NCBI RefSeq assembly: GCF_010681825.2
Contig: NZ_CP066776.1
Coordinates: 2,294,001-2,358,000, forward strand
DNA: 64,000 nucleotides
Origin: Sulfuriroseicoccus oceanibius
GTDB lineage: Bacteria; Verrucomicrobiota; Verrucomicrobiia; Verrucomicrobiales; SLCJ01
Direction: 5' to 3'
The translations under genes and the position numbers were made by a program. Positions 13,533 through 23,584 of the stretch are shown here, piece by piece. Under the pieces are notes generated by a model. That model had not been told where the DNA came from, did not search any database, and was given only the letters and a program-made list of their open reading frames with translations. Position 1 is the first letter of the stretch, and the number at the start of each line of letters is the position of its first letter.

Positions 13533-14363
13533 TCAAGCCTGATCGCTCTTTGGTGCGTTAGGCTCATCATTGAGCTTGGCCTCGGCTGCGATTTCCTCGG
13601 GAGTCTTGCCCATTTTCGCAGGGGTCACGAGGCCGGCGGTAAAGACGAGTTTCAGAGCTGCCTCGAGTCCGATGTTGCATTCGGTGACTTTGTCCGTATC
13701 GACTACGAGCGTAAAGCCGGTCAATGGATTGGGCGATGTGGGAAGGAACACGACTGTCTTCGGCTCGTCGGTGACGGGATCCGCGAAATCGCCGGTGACA
13801 AATGCCAGCAAGCGGCAGCCAGGGGCCGGATAGTCGATGTAGACCACGCGTTTGAAATTGCGCTGGCTGCTCAGCCCGCGGAAGCTTTCCATCAATTGCT
13901 TCACGCTCTTGTAGATCAGGCCGAGCACCGGCAGTGTTTGCACCCAAACTTCCAATTTGGCGAACCAATGGCGTGCGACCCCGCGCATCGCGGCCGCGCC
14001 GATGAGCCCGATGATACTCAGCGGCAGCAGGATGCGCACCAGGCCGCCTCCCGGCCACGAGAAGAACAACTCACGCAGCTGGTCGGCGAGCTCGAGTTTC
14101 CCCGTGCCCTCCAGCGCGGCGTTGATGTCGGTATCCACCGCGCCGAACTTCTCCAGCCATTGGATCGTCCCGACGACCAGGCGAGCGCCTTGGATCAGGA
14201 TCCAGTCCCCCGCCTTCCAAACCTGGACGAGCAGGAAACTGATCACCCAGATCGTGGCGAGCAGAGGCAGGACGACCGCCGCACCGCTGAGCAGTGCTTT
14301 GCGCACGATGCAGATCCACGTCTTGTGCTCGTGTGAGCCTGCGGGGTCAGTCGGATCGCTCAT
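13533..14363 (-). CDS. DUF502 family membrane protein
   Basis: 276 residues. First membrane segment about residues 22-47 (LLSGAAVVLPLLATIWVISFLLV), second about 109-128 (LVRILLPLSIIGLIGAAAM), then a soluble C-terminal domain with VQTLPVLGLIYKSVKQLMESF, RVVYIDYPAPGCRLLAFVTGDF and VVFLPTSPNPLTGFTLVV. These three blocks are the DUF502 signature. DUF502 proteins are inner-membrane proteins of unknown role. The gene lies 26 bases downstream of the DUF368 gene on the same strand, so the two are likely co-transcribed. Confidence 0.88.
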   Translation of the reverse strand: MSDPTDPAGSHEHKTWICIVRKALLSGAAVVLPLLATIWVISFLLVQVWKAGDWILIQGARLVVGTIQWLEKFGAVDTDINAALEGTGKLELADQLRELFFSWPGGGLVRILLPLSIIGLIGAAAMRGVARHWFAKLEVWVQTLPVLGLIYKSVKQLMESFRGLSSQRNFKRVVYIDYPAPGCRLLAFVTGDFADPVTDEPKTVVFLPTSPNPLTGFTLVVDTDKVTECNIGLEAALKLVFTAGLVTPAKMGKTPEEIAAEAKLNDEPNAPKSDQA

Positions 14364-14389
14364 GATGTCGGGCTTTCGGTTGGGCGGCG

Positions 14390-15310
14390 CTAGCCTTGAC
14401 GCTTGGTCAGGTTTTTACCCAACCATTCAATACCGAATACGAGTCCGGCACCAGCCGCAATCAATCCAACACCAAGCCAAGTGGCCCCAGCCGACCAATC
14501 CGGAAGGAACCACTCGTAGCCGGTGACCTTCTCCTTCACCTTGTCGCCCAGCTCGAAGGTGGTGACGATTTCGTTCTTCCATGGCCAGATGACAACCAGG
14601 GAGCCCGCGACAAAGCCGGTCAAAAGCGAGACGGCGAAATCATGGAAATCGCGGAAGATCCAGCGCAACACACGGGCAAACAAGAGCAAGCCGGCCACCG
14701 CGCCGATACCGATAGGCACCAGCATTTTGAGCCGGAAGTTCGGCACGGCATCGAGCATGACCAGCTGGTAGTTCCCCATCAGAAGCAACACATAAGAACC
14801 GGAAACACCCGGCAGGATCATGCTGCACATCGCCACCGCGCCACACAGCATCAGGTAGAGGAAGTTGTCGCTCTGCTCGGCCGGAGGCAACATGGCCACG
14901 CCGCCAGCGATCGCGATCCCAATCACCAAAGCCACCGCAGCGCCAACCGACCACTTCTTGACCATTTTGCCGACGAAGTAGATCGACGCCAGGATGAGGC
15001 CGAAGAAGAATGCCCAGGTGAGCTGTGGGTAGTGCTCGAAAAGCGGCTTCAAGATCTTGCCGAGCCCGACAATACCGACACCCGCGCCACCGAAGATCAA
15101 TGCGAGGAATCCAAAGTCCAACTGCTTGGCGAGCCCTTTAATATCGCCCGCTTTGAGCAAGCGCACGGATTCGTTGTTGAACCCACTGAGGGCGCGGATG
15201 ATACGCTCGTAGACGCCGGTGATAAACGCCATGGTTCCTCCGGAGACCCCCGGGATGACGTTGGCAGCACCGATGGCGATTCCTTTGAGAATAAGAAGCA
15301 GTGGGTTCAT
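14390..15310 (-). CDS. DUF368 (PopT-type) undecaprenyl-phosphate translocase candidate
   Basis: 306 residues, eight to nine membrane helices. The two inverted repeats each carry the DUF368 hallmark: GAANVIPGVSGGTMAFITGVYE near residue 20 and MILPGVSGSYVLLLMGNYQ near residue 165. DUF368 proteins have been linked to recycling of undecaprenyl phosphate across the inner membrane, which would supply lipid carrier for wall and polysaccharide synthesis. Upstream 15311-15592 is a divergent promoter region shared with pgi; no motif stands out there. Confidence 0.87.
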   Translation of the reverse strand: MNPLLLILKGIAIGAANVIPGVSGGTMAFITGVYERIIRALSGFNNESVRLLKAGDIKGLAKQLDFGFLALIFGGAGVGIVGLGKILKPLFEHYPQLTWAFFFGLILASIYFVGKMVKKWSVGAAVALVIGIAIAGGVAMLPPAEQSDNFLYLMLCGAVAMCSMILPGVSGSYVLLLMGNYQLVMLDAVPNFRLKMLVPIGIGAVAGLLLFARVLRWIFRDFHDFAVSLLTGFVAGSLVVIWPWKNEIVTTFELGDKVKEKVTGYEWFLPDWSAGATWLGVGLIAAGAGLVFGIEWLGKNLTKRQG

Positions 15311-15592
15311 AACAGAATGGATGGGGACGATCGACGGGAACAGATGCCACGGATTGCGCGAACTCCAACCGGATTCTTGCCGCGAGACAAGGCAAATCCG
15401 CTCGTGAGTGGACGGTCCATTCAGCTTACCTCGGCGCTGAAGGTCTGATCAGAAGTTGTAGTCGGCTTCCTGCCCTAACCGACGCCTCAGCGCACGAGCC
15501 CCCTGCCGGATGCGCTCGCAGTTGTTTGGAAACCGCATATCCCCCGCACTCGCGGCTTGCCAGCGCGCGATCCCTGCCCAACATTTCACCCC

Positions 15593-17176
15593 ATGAGCAC
15601 CTCCAACTGGACCCGATTCAACCAACACATTACCCGCTACCGCGAACTGGGCATCTCGCTCGACATTTCGCGGATGCAATTTGAGACCAGCTTCTTCGGC
15701 GACATGGAGTCGAAGATCGCGCGTGCCTACGCCGACATGGACGCACTGGAAGGCGGAGCCATCGCCAACCCGGACGAGGGACGCATGGTCGGCCACTACT
15801 GGCTGCGCAACGCGGAGCTGGCACCAGCAGAGCAGAAGGCCGAGATCGAGCGCGACCTGGCCGACATCAAAGCATTCGCCGCAGACATCCACAATGGAAC
15901 CATCACCGCGGCAAATGGTGAGAAGTTCACCCGCGTGCTTTTGATCGGCATCGGCGGATCGGCGCTGGGCCCACAGTTGGTCTCAGACGCCCTCACCGAC
16001 CACGAGGCACCAATGGCACTCTCGTTCCTCGACAACACCGACCCATCCGGTATCGACAAAGTGCTCGCAGGTCTTGGCGACGAACTCGCCACCACCCTCG
16101 CCCTCGTGATCTCGAAGTCGGGAGGCACCGCCGAAACCCGCAACGGCATGGTGGAAGCCAAGCGCGCCTACGAGGCCGCTGGTCTGGACTTCGCCAAACA
16201 CGCCACCGCCATCACCGGCATCGATTCGAAGCTCGACAATCTCGCCAAACAAGAAGGCTGGATCAAGCGCTTCCCAATGGGCGACTGGGTCGGCGGCCGC
16301 ACGTCGGTCATGAGCGTGGTCGGTCTCGTGCCTGCCATCCTCCAGGGCGTGGACATCGATCAATTCCTCGCAGGTGCCCGCGACGTCGATGAAAAGACGC
16401 GCCAGAAGAACACCAGCGAAAACCTCGCCATGAAGCTCGCCCTGATGTGGTACCACGCCGGCAACGGCAAAGGCGAAAAGGACATGGTCGTGCTGCCATA
16501 CAAGGACAGCCTCGTGCTTTTCTCGAAGTACCTTCAGCAGCTCGTCATGGAGAGCCTCGGCAAGGAGCACGATCTCGACGGCAAGGTCGTCAATCAAGGC
16601 GTCGCGGTCTACGGCAACAAAGGCTCGACCGACCAGCACGCCTACGTCCAGCAGTTGCGCGACGGCGTGAACAACTTCTTCGTTACCTTCATCGAAGTGC
16701 ACGAGGCGCGTCAGAACCTGGGAGCAAACGACGAAGTCGAGCCAGGCGCGACCACGGGAGACTTCCTTCAGGGCTTCCTGCGCGGCACCCGCAGCGCACT
16801 CAGCGAGTCCGGCCGCGAGAACATGACCATCAGCATCCCGACAGTGAACGCCTACTACCTCGGCTCGCTGATCGCTTTGTTTGAGCGTGCGGTTTCGTTC
16901 TACGCAAGCCTCGTCAACATCAACGCCTACCACCAGCCGGGCGTTGAAGCCGGCAAGAAGGCAGCTGGCAGCTTCCTCGAGGTGCTCAAGGCCGCCCGCG
17001 GGTTCCTCGCCGACAACGCAGGCACCGACCTCACTGCAACCGATGTTGCCAAGGGGATCGATGCTGATGTGGAAAGCACCTACCACGCGCTGGTCCACGC
17101 CGCAGCGAATGCGTCGGGTATCAACCACACGCTGGCGAGCACGCCTGAAGAAGACACCTTCTCGGTTGAAGCCTAA
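15593..17176 (+). CDS. pgi: Glucose-6-phosphate isomerase
   Basis: 527 residues from ATG 15593; a longer frame from TTG 15557 adds residues without homologous look. Catalyses interconversion of glucose 6-phosphate and fructose 6-phosphate in the cytosol. Landmarks: [18 protein letters not shown] (phosphate-binding region), [49 protein letters not shown] and a C-terminal helical part. Length is normal for the family. A strong stem-loop follows the gene. Confidence 0.95.
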   Translation: MSTSNWTRFNQHITRYRELGISLDISRMQFETSFFGDMESKIARAYADMDALEGGAIANPDEGRMVGHYWLRNAELAPAEQKAEIERDLADIKAFAADIHNGTITAANGEKFTRVLLIGIGGSALGPQLVSDALTDHEAPMALSFLDNTDPSGIDKVLAGLGDELATTLALVISKSGGTAETRNGMVEAKRAYEAAGLDFAKHATAITGIDSKLDNLAKQEGWIKRFPMGDWVGGRTSVMSVVGLVPAILQGVDIDQFLAGARDVDEKTRQKNTSENLAMKLALMWYHAGNGKGEKDMVVLPYKDSLVLFSKYLQQLVMESLGKEHDLDGKVVNQGVAVYGNKGSTDQHAYVQQLRDGVNNFFVTFIEVHEARQNLGANDEVEPGATTGDFLQGFLRGTRSALSESGRENMTISIPTVNAYYLGSLIALFERAVSFYASLVNINAYHQPGVEAGKKAAGSFLEVLKAARGFLADNAGTDLTATDVAKGIDADVESTYHALVHAAANASGINHTLASTPEEDTFSVEA

Positions 17177-17206
17177 TCGGGACTAACAACCCGTAATTGA
17201 TCTACC

Positions 17207-17242
17207 ATGAGCCCCACTGGTCCCACGACCGGTGGGGCTCAT
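17207..17242 (+). terminator. Stem-loop after pgi
   Basis: ATGAGCCCCACTGGTC pairs with GACCGGTGGGGCTCAT (one mismatch, 4-nt loop). No U-tract follows, so it may be a weak terminator or an mRNA-stabilising hairpin. Confidence 0.5.
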
Positions 17243-17429
17243 GTCGTTCTCACACGGCGCCACCCGAACCAAGGTCGGGCAGATTCTTTGCAACATCAGC
17301 AGCAACAGCGCAGTACTTGAGCCCGCATCCGACCTACCGGCACGGAACCAAGCACTTGCGCCCAATACACTTCAGGTTGCACCTGCAAGCGCCCGGACCC
17401 TCGCAATGACAGCGCCCCCCCCACCGCCC

Positions 17430-19955
17430 ATGAAACCTATATTGCAGCTAGTCATTCCCATTCTTGCGCTCACGGCCACAGGCCTGGCTGACGACACCAG
17501 CCTGCTGGAGATGGTCAAAAGGGTGCATCCGGATCATGCGGAGAGCATCGAGTTTCGATCCATCCCTGCTACTGATGGCAAGTCAGGCTTCACCATCAGC
17601 GCAGCAGACGGAAAGATTCAGCTGGCAGGATCGGACACATCGGCAAAGGCGGCCGCCTACGGCTGGTATCTGAAACACGTCAGTCGGTCTCACCTCTCGT
17701 GGAGCGGCGATCACCTGCGGGCCGGCGCACCGCTCCCAGACGAACCCATTAGCCAGAGCTCACCGTACCGCCACCGCTTTGCTTTCAACTACTGCACGCT
17801 CTCATACACCATGGCATTTTGGGACTGGGAGCGATGGGAACGCGAAATCGATTATCTTGCGATCAACGGCTACACCCATGCACTTGTCACAGCGGGCCTC
17901 GAAAAAGTATGGCAACAAACCCTGCACGAGCTTGGCTACCCGGAAGAAAAGACCCGTGACTGCATCGCCAACCCGGCGTTCGCCGCGTGGTGGCACATGG
18001 GCAATCTGGAGGGACATGGCGGACCGCTGAGCCAAGGGCTGATCGACCGCGAGGCCGAACTCGGGCGCAAGATCGTCAAGCGCATGAGGGAGCTCGGGAT
18101 TACGCCGGTGCACCAGGGTTTTGTTGGTCTTCTTCCCAATGGAATCGACGAACACGTGGAAGGACTTACGTTAGTCCCGCAAGGCCATTGGGTTGGCGGG
18201 TTCCGCCGCCCGACCGTGCTTGACCCTACGACCGACGCATTCCAAAAGATCGCCGAGGTATGGTACCGGAACCTGGAGGATGTCTACGGCGCTCGCGGCG
18301 AGGCATTTGGCGGGGACCTCTTCCACGAGGGAGGCAGCCACGGCAACATCAACGTCAAGGCTGCGGCCAAATCCGTTCAGCATGCAATGCAAACCGCGTC
18401 CCCGGACAGCACGTGGGTCCTCCAATGTTGGCACCACAACCCAAGCGACCAACTCATCAGCGGCACCAACCCGCAACACACCGTCGTTCTCCAGTTGAGC
18501 CGCAACATGCGCGACGGTAACAACGGCGCTCCATTGCGCACATTCCAGGGGCGACCGTGGCTGTGGGCAGAGCTCGCTAATTTCGGCGGCAATCACAACC
18601 TCTATGGCGGCAACCCACTGGTCGCGTCGCTGCCCTCGTTGCTATTGAATGAGAATCGCCCGCTTGGAGACATGGCCGGGCTGGCGCTGCTCTCAGAGGG
18701 TGTTGAGACCAACCCGTTCTACTATTCGCTGTTCTTTGATGCCGGCTGGCGGGCACAAGACATCGATCTTCAGCGTTGGATCCCGGCCTACGCCGAGCGT
18801 CGTTACGGCTCGGCGCATCCCTCGGCGGTAGCTGCACTCGAACTTCTAAACCGATCAGTGTACTCGCCCGAGGGGATTCAGGAAGGATGCACGGAGTCGA
18901 TTCTCTGCGCCAAACCGCGGCGCGACGCGAACAAAGCATCGACGTGGGCAACCGGCAGGATTTCCTACGATCCAATGGATGTCGTGCATGCGGCGCAGCA
19001 ATTACTCGATGCCGCGCCCGAACTCAGCGACCAAGCCACCTATCGCTACGATCTGGTAGACACCACCCGTCAGGTATTGGCCGATCTGGCCCGCCCGATC
19101 CTCGCCCAAACAATGGAAGCATACGATCGCGAGGACATTGCCTCATTTGACCTCTATTCACAGCGGTTTCTTGATCTAATCCGCGACACGGATTCACTCC
19201 TCGCCAGCGACCACCATTGGCTGCTGGGAACCTGGCTTGAAAGAGCGAAGGCAAAGGGCCACACCCTCGAGGAAAAGCGCCTGATGGAGTCGGCAGCGAG
19301 AAAGTTGATCACCACCTGGAGCAACCAAAGCGACGCGCTTGACGACTATTCACACCGTCAGTGGTCTGGCTTGATGAAAGATTACTATCTGGTGCGATGG
19401 CAGACGTTTTTCGATGTCCATGGCGAAGTGCTCGCCGGCCACAGAAGCCCAGACTCGCTGGTAGGATGGTATCCGGAATTACAGCAGGCCACCGACCTCA
19501 AGTTCGCGCATTTGACGAAAACCTACCCAACACACGCCACCGGCGATCCGGTCCAAGTTGCCACGCGTTTGATGGAGAAGTACGGCCCGCTTGCCGAATT
19601 CCTCTGGACCGCACACCAGCATCGCGACGGGCTCCCATGGAAACTAGACCACACCGGGATTCTGAGTTGGGATGTCTCGGACGCGATCACCGAGGCCGGA
19701 ACCCACACCGTCACGCTTGAGTGGACGTCCGGTGCGCATGCGCTCGAGATCGAGTCGGTCGAACTCTACGAAGGCGATCGACTCGTCGCCCAGGATAGGC
19801 ACACGGGACAAACCGGCTGGCAACACAAAGACAACCGCTACACCCTCGACCTCAAGAAGCTTCGAACCAACCTCGACGCCTACACTTTGAAAGCCAAAGT
19901 TCGCGGTGTCGGGGGGGGCGACTCGGCCGGAACACTCAAGATCTGTAGAGACTAA
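17430..19955 (+). CDS. Alpha-N-acetylglucosaminidase, GH89 (NAGLU-like)
   Basis: 841 residues from ATG 17430, which opens a good Sec signal (MKPILQLVIPILALTATGLA); upstream in-frame ATGs at 17232 and 17406 give non-signal extensions. NAGLU/GH89 landmarks: YRHRFAFNYCTLSYTMAFWD (about 113-132), WEREIDYLAINGYTHAL, NPAFAAWWHMGNLEGHGGPL (about 181-200), FGGDLFHEGG with Glu300, LANFGGNHNLYGG (about 382-394) and LSEGVETN with Glu423. By comparison with GH89 enzymes Glu300 and Glu423 are the likely catalytic pair (inference). It would release terminal alpha-linked GlcNAc in the periplasm or outside. It converges with the GH16 gene 30 bases away. Confidence 0.88.
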   Translation: MKPILQLVIPILALTATGLADDTSLLEMVKRVHPDHAESIEFRSIPATDGKSGFTISAADGKIQLAGSDTSAKAAAYGWYLKHVSRSHLSWSGDHLRAGAPLPDEPISQSSPYRHRFAFNYCTLSYTMAFWDWERWEREIDYLAINGYTHALVTAGLEKVWQQTLHELGYPEEKTRDCIANPAFAAWWHMGNLEGHGGPLSQGLIDREAELGRKIVKRMRELGITPVHQGFVGLLPNGIDEHVEGLTLVPQGHWVGGFRRPTVLDPTTDAFQKIAEVWYRNLEDVYGARGEAFGGDLFHEGGSHGNINVKAAAKSVQHAMQTASPDSTWVLQCWHHNPSDQLISGTNPQHTVVLQLSRNMRDGNNGAPLRTFQGRPWLWAELANFGGNHNLYGGNPLVASLPSLLLNENRPLGDMAGLALLSEGVETNPFYYSLFFDAGWRAQDIDLQRWIPAYAERRYGSAHPSAVAALELLNRSVYSPEGIQEGCTESILCAKPRRDANKASTWATGRISYDPMDVVHAAQQLLDAAPELSDQATYRYDLVDTTRQVLADLARPILAQTMEAYDREDIASFDLYSQRFLDLIRDTDSLLASDHHWLLGTWLERAKAKGHTLEEKRLMESAARKLITTWSNQSDALDDYSHRQWSGLMKDYYLVRWQTFFDVHGEVLAGHRSPDSLVGWYPELQQATDLKFAHLTKTYPTHATGDPVQVATRLMEKYGPLAEFLWTAHQHRDGLPWKLDHTGILSWDVSDAITEAGTHTVTLEWTSGAHALEIESVELYEGDRLVAQDRHTGQTGWQHKDNRYTLDLKKLRTNLDAYTLKAKVRGVGGGDSAGTLKICRD

Positions 19956-19984
19956 CAGCCCGAAGCAACATCAAGAGTAGCCCG

Positions 19985-20833
19985 CTATTCGGCGGCTTCT
20001 TTATCCACGCCCTGGGTTTCCGGCGCCTCTCCTGCCGGCTCCGTGCGCTGGTAAACCCGCACGTAGTCCACCCGCATCAAGGCCGGGAATGGCGTTGTCG
20101 CATTCGGGACACCCGGCCAATTCCCACCCACCGCAAGGTTGATGATCAGGTGGAACGGCTGGTCGAACGGAGCGGGGTACGGGGCCGCGGTACTGTCCCA
20201 TTTGTTAATGGTCTGATACAGCTCGCCGTCGACATACCAGCGCATCTCGGTGGGCTCCCACTCCAGGGAGAACACATGGAATTGCTTGGAGAAATCCCCA
20301 TTGGGAACGCTGAAATGGCTACCTGAGTGGCGGTTGTTGGGCCATTTGTCGCCGAAATGCAGCGTGCCGTGCACTTTGTCCGGCTGGTGCCCGACGGTTT
20401 CGACGATATCGATTTCACCGGAGGCCGCCCAGCCACCGTAGCGCTCGTCTTCCGGCAGCATCCAGATAGCCGGCCAGATCCCCTGCCCCTTGGGTAGTCG
20501 CGCCCGAACTTCAAAGCGCCCGTACTGCCAGGCGGCGCGGCGTTTGGTGCGGATGCGCCCGCTGGTGAAGTCGCGCTGCACCCCGGCGACATTCACCTTT
20601 TCCCGGTTCGCCTGAATGACGAGGTATCCGTTCTCAGTCCGGACGTTTTTCTTGCGGTCGAGGTAGTACTGTAACTCCTGATTGCCGCCACCGTGGCCGT
20701 TCTCCTCAACGGCCCACTTGCTGAAGTCCAACTCGGGGCCGTCGAACTCATCGCTCCAAACGAGGCGCCACTGGGACGCCTCGTTTGCTAAAACGAAATT
20801 TGCTACCGAAAGAAATAAGACAAGAGCTCTCAT
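19985..20833 (-). CDS. Secreted GH16 endo-beta-glucanase (laminarinase-like)
   Basis: 282 residues. Signal peptide MRALVLFLSVANFVLA. The catalytic GH16 motif GEIDIVETVGHQ is intact, with WSDEFDGPELDFSKW near the start, QYGRFEVRARLPKGQGIWPAIWMLP and the C-terminal INLAVGGNWPG and MRVDYVRVYQ. This fits beta-1,3 or mixed-linkage glucan hydrolases. It is the last gene of a four-gene unit (GT2, HlyD-like, TolC-like, GH16), 30 bases after the TolC-like gene, suggesting it trims or releases the exported glucan. Confidence 0.9.
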   Translation of the reverse strand: MRALVLFLSVANFVLANEASQWRLVWSDEFDGPELDFSKWAVEENGHGGGNQELQYYLDRKKNVRTENGYLVIQANREKVNVAGVQRDFTSGRIRTKRRAAWQYGRFEVRARLPKGQGIWPAIWMLPEDERYGGWAASGEIDIVETVGHQPDKVHGTLHFGDKWPNNRHSGSHFSVPNGDFSKQFHVFSLEWEPTEMRWYVDGELYQTINKWDSTAAPYPAPFDQPFHLIINLAVGGNWPGVPNATTPFPALMRVDYVRVYQRTEPAGEAPETQGVDKEAAE

Positions 20834-20863
20834 GAATCCGGCAGCAGTCTACGCAGGAATGGC

Positions 20864-22192
20864 TTACTTGCCAAACACGCGGTCGATCTGCGCGACCAAC
20901 TCACGGCTCCAACCGCCCTTGGCAGCATAGAGATCCGCTTGGGTCTTCAAGAAATTGAAGCGGCCGTTGATCTGCTGACGGACCTGCGATTCGTAGATAA
21001 GGAAGGCATTGACCATCTGGATGTAGTCCTTCTCGCCACCTTCGCGGTAAGCGGTCTCGGTAGCCTTGTGAATGGTAGCCTGATGGGCGACCAACTCGTC
21101 GAGGCTGCGCAGGTTGACGCGAGCCAACTGAAGGCTCTGCTCACTGAAGCTGGACTGACGGCTGTTACGCTCCACCAAGGCGGCGAGCACAGCTTCCTTC
21201 GCCTTCTTCATGTAGCTCAAGCGCTTCGCTTCGGAGCGGTTGATTCCGCGGTCGAAGCAGTCCCACTTGAGCATCACTCCAGCCTCGTAACCATTGAGTG
21301 TACGACCAGTACCGAAAAGGGAGCCATCCGAGTCATCGTGCAATGCGAGACCGTACAAGCTCAAGCGCGGCACATCCTTGCGGCTGACGCTCTTGATCTG
21401 GCTCTCCAATGCGTCGATCTCCGCCTGCAGTGCCTGCAGTTGTGGATCCGCGTTCACCTCACCCTTTGCCGTGGCAGGCATGGTCAACTCACGGCTACCA
21501 CCGAGGGTCAGTCCCGCCGTGGCCTTCTGATCCAAGCCAAGGCTCATCAACAAACGCTGACGCTGCTGGCCGAGGAGGCGCTGCTCCTGCTTCATGGCAA
21601 CAAGCGCGGACTTGATATTCTCCACGTCTTCAACGGTCGCAACACGCTCCTTGAGTCCTTCGGAGACGCGGCCGAGCTCGGCTTCCAAATAACGAACCAC
21701 ACGCTGATGCGACGCTTCCAAGTTGGCAAGGCGCACCGCTTCGAGGAACGACTCAACGAATTGCTCGGTCAGCTCTTCCTCTTTGCTCTCGAGCAATGCC
21801 GACTGATAGCGCTGCTTGGCTTTTGCCTGATCCACCTTGTGCTTGAGGGTGAAGTCCAACAACGGCTGGTCGATCTCCAACTTGGCGCGTGTATTGTTAT
21901 AGTTGGTGCTCCCCTCTTGGAAAACCCCTTCACCGTCCTGATCAATGTCTTGACCGATGGCAAGCTGTCGCAGCTCAAGCTCCATCTTAGGAAGGTAGCC
22001 GCGCTTCTCGCTAACCACCTCCTGGCCGGCTGCCTTCACCAGATAGTTCTGGCTAACCAAATCCGGGTTCCCAGCCAAAAAGCTTTCGTAGGCGTTGTTC
22101 AGTTTTCCGGCTTCCGCCTGAGTCAGGGCCGCGCTGGCGACCATCAAACCTGCAACCACAGGTCGCAGTAAATGCTTGGTATTCGTCATCAT
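20864..22192 (-). CDS. TolC-family outer-membrane channel
   Basis: 442 residues. Signal peptide ending near LTQAEA. Two repeats of long amphipathic helices (QAKAKQRYQSALLESKEEELTEQF..., NLRSLDELVAHQATIHKATETAYREGGEKDYIQ) with intervening beta segments (YLPKMELELRQLAIG, VPRLSLYGLALHDDSD), the architecture of OEP/TolC channel proteins. It lies 151 bases downstream of the HlyD-like gene. It would form the outer-membrane duct of the polysaccharide exporter encoded with the GT2 synthase. Confidence 0.88.
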   Translation of the reverse strand: MMTNTKHLLRPVVAGLMVASAALTQAEAGKLNNAYESFLAGNPDLVSQNYLVKAAGQEVVSEKRGYLPKMELELRQLAIGQDIDQDGEGVFQEGSTNYNNTRAKLEIDQPLLDFTLKHKVDQAKAKQRYQSALLESKEEELTEQFVESFLEAVRLANLEASHQRVVRYLEAELGRVSEGLKERVATVEDVENIKSALVAMKQEQRLLGQQRQRLLMSLGLDQKATAGLTLGGSRELTMPATAKGEVNADPQLQALQAEIDALESQIKSVSRKDVPRLSLYGLALHDDSDGSLFGTGRTLNGYEAGVMLKWDCFDRGINRSEAKRLSYMKKAKEAVLAALVERNSRQSSFSEQSLQLARVNLRSLDELVAHQATIHKATETAYREGGEKDYIQMVNAFLIYESQVRQQINGRFNFLKTQADLYAAKGGWSRELVAQIDRVFGK

Positions 22193-22343
22193 CTTACTAG
22201 AGCCCCCGGGGGCGAGCGTCTGTTTTTATCTCGTAGGGATTATTCCGCTTTTGTGCAGAACCGCCGAGAGATCACTAGCTTATCAATCAAGCGTGTCTAG
22301 CTCTTTTTGACAAAACAACGTTTTGCAAGCTACAGCGACGCCC

Positions 22344-23567
22344 TCACTGCTGGTTGCGCAGCATCAAGGTCAGGCGCACAAGACTGCGGTTCACCACTCC
22401 GGGACTACTACTGGTGACAACCACCTTACCCAACTTACCCACTTCATCGACGGACAACTCATCCCCGTTGATTTCAACCACCACCCTCAGCATCGAACTG
22501 CTAGGAGCCACCGAGTTCACCACATACAGGTCGTTGGATCCGTGCTCCTGCGGCTTCACCTCGACCACCTTGCCCGAAATCAACCGCCCGTCTCCGCGCA
22601 ACTGAACGAAGGCATGATCTCCAGGGAAAACGGTATCCTGATAGTAGCGGTGGAAGAACGACTCAACGAAGACTCCATCGCGATCCGCCAGCTGGACAAG
22701 CGACTGGCCGGTGGAGACATTCTGACCATCGACCGCCTGGCGCATCCACACCATCCCGTCAGACGGACTGGTGATCTCCACACTCTCAAGGCTACTGAGG
22801 TACTCCGAGTTGGTCTTGATGAGTGACTGGGCCTCGGTGAGCTGCAACTGCAAGTCGCCTCGCTGTGTCTTGAGCTCGCGGATCTCATGTTGGAGCGAAG
22901 CGATCTCACTGGTCAGCGCGTCGTTGCTCTCGGTTTGGGCAACGTGCAGCCCGGCCTTGGCGAGATCCAAGCTATCAGCCACCCTCAGGCTCTCGCTCTC
23001 AAATGCCTGCAGCCGCTTCTCCGCCTCCAGCGCCAGCTTGCTTCTTTCAAGCCGCTTCGAGCGCGTGACAATCCCCTTCTCAACCAAGCTCTCCATGCGG
23101 TCTTCTTCCTCGCGCATCAGCTCAAGCTCGCGACGTGCCAGATCTTTCTTTTGGGTTAATGCGGACAATTCCGCGCTCAGTGTCGCGACTGTCTTGGCTG
23201 TGCGCTGAGCGTATTCGAGGTTGTCTTTCTCGAGCTCCGCGTTGCGCTGCGAAAGTGCCAGCTCGGTATTCGCAAGCTGGGTTTGCAGACGCTTTTCCAA
23301 GAAGCGCAACTGCTCGACCTCGCGCTTCAACGCCGACTGATCCTGCTCCACGTTTGCAACCACCTGCCCTTTGGTAACGGCAGCACGCGCCCCCACAGCA
23401 ATGGACTGCACGATGCCGTCGGTCTGGCTGTTAATCTGCACCTTGCGCGTGTTCACCACCGCGTGGCTACTCGACGGGAAATACGGCGGCAGCAAGATCG
23501 ACCACAGCGACAACGCCACCAACACAAGCGCGATGGCAATTTTGAGGATTCGAAAAACTCGTGACAT
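22344..23567 (-). CDS. HlyD/EmrA-type membrane fusion protein
   Basis: 407 residues. One N-terminal membrane helix (IAIALVLVALSLWSILLPPYF), a biotinyl-lipoyl-like half (VQINSQTDGIVQSIAVGARAAVTKGQVVANVEQD), a long coiled coil about residues 75-255 rich in Glu/Leu/Arg, the second lipoyl half (VEITSPSDGMVWMRQAVDGQNVSTGQSLVQLAD) and a beta-barrel end. It begins 17 bases after the GT2 stop, so the two are transcribed together. It is the periplasmic bridge between the synthase and the TolC-like channel, comparable in position to BgsB-type subunits of glucan synthases. Confidence 0.9.
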   Translation of the reverse strand: MSRVFRILKIAIALVLVALSLWSILLPPYFPSSSHAVVNTRKVQINSQTDGIVQSIAVGARAAVTKGQVVANVEQDQSALKREVEQLRFLEKRLQTQLANTELALSQRNAELEKDNLEYAQRTAKTVATLSAELSALTQKKDLARRELELMREEEDRMESLVEKGIVTRSKRLERSKLALEAEKRLQAFESESLRVADSLDLAKAGLHVAQTESNDALTSEIASLQHEIRELKTQRGDLQLQLTEAQSLIKTNSEYLSSLESVEITSPSDGMVWMRQAVDGQNVSTGQSLVQLADRDGVFVESFFHRYYQDTVFPGDHAFVQLRGDGRLISGKVVEVKPQEHGSNDLYVVNSVAPSSSMLRVVVEINGDELSVDEVGKLGKVVVTSSSPGVVNRSLVRLTLMLRNQQ

Positions 23568-23584
23568 AAGCGATGAGGGATTGG

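Noticed and set aside
15983-17128. 381-codon frame on the minus strand
   Set aside because: It lies wholly inside pgi, whose protein is unmistakable; it is a by-product of GC-rich codon bias.
20939-22171. 410-codon plus-strand frame
   Set aside because: Antisense to the TolC-family gene, which has a signal peptide and the expected repeats.
22311-22325. CAAAAC-AAC-GTTTTG stem before the TolC gene as a terminator
   Set aside because: Stem is only 6 bp and A/T-rich with no proper U-tract after it on the minus strand; it gives no ground to split the glucan operon.
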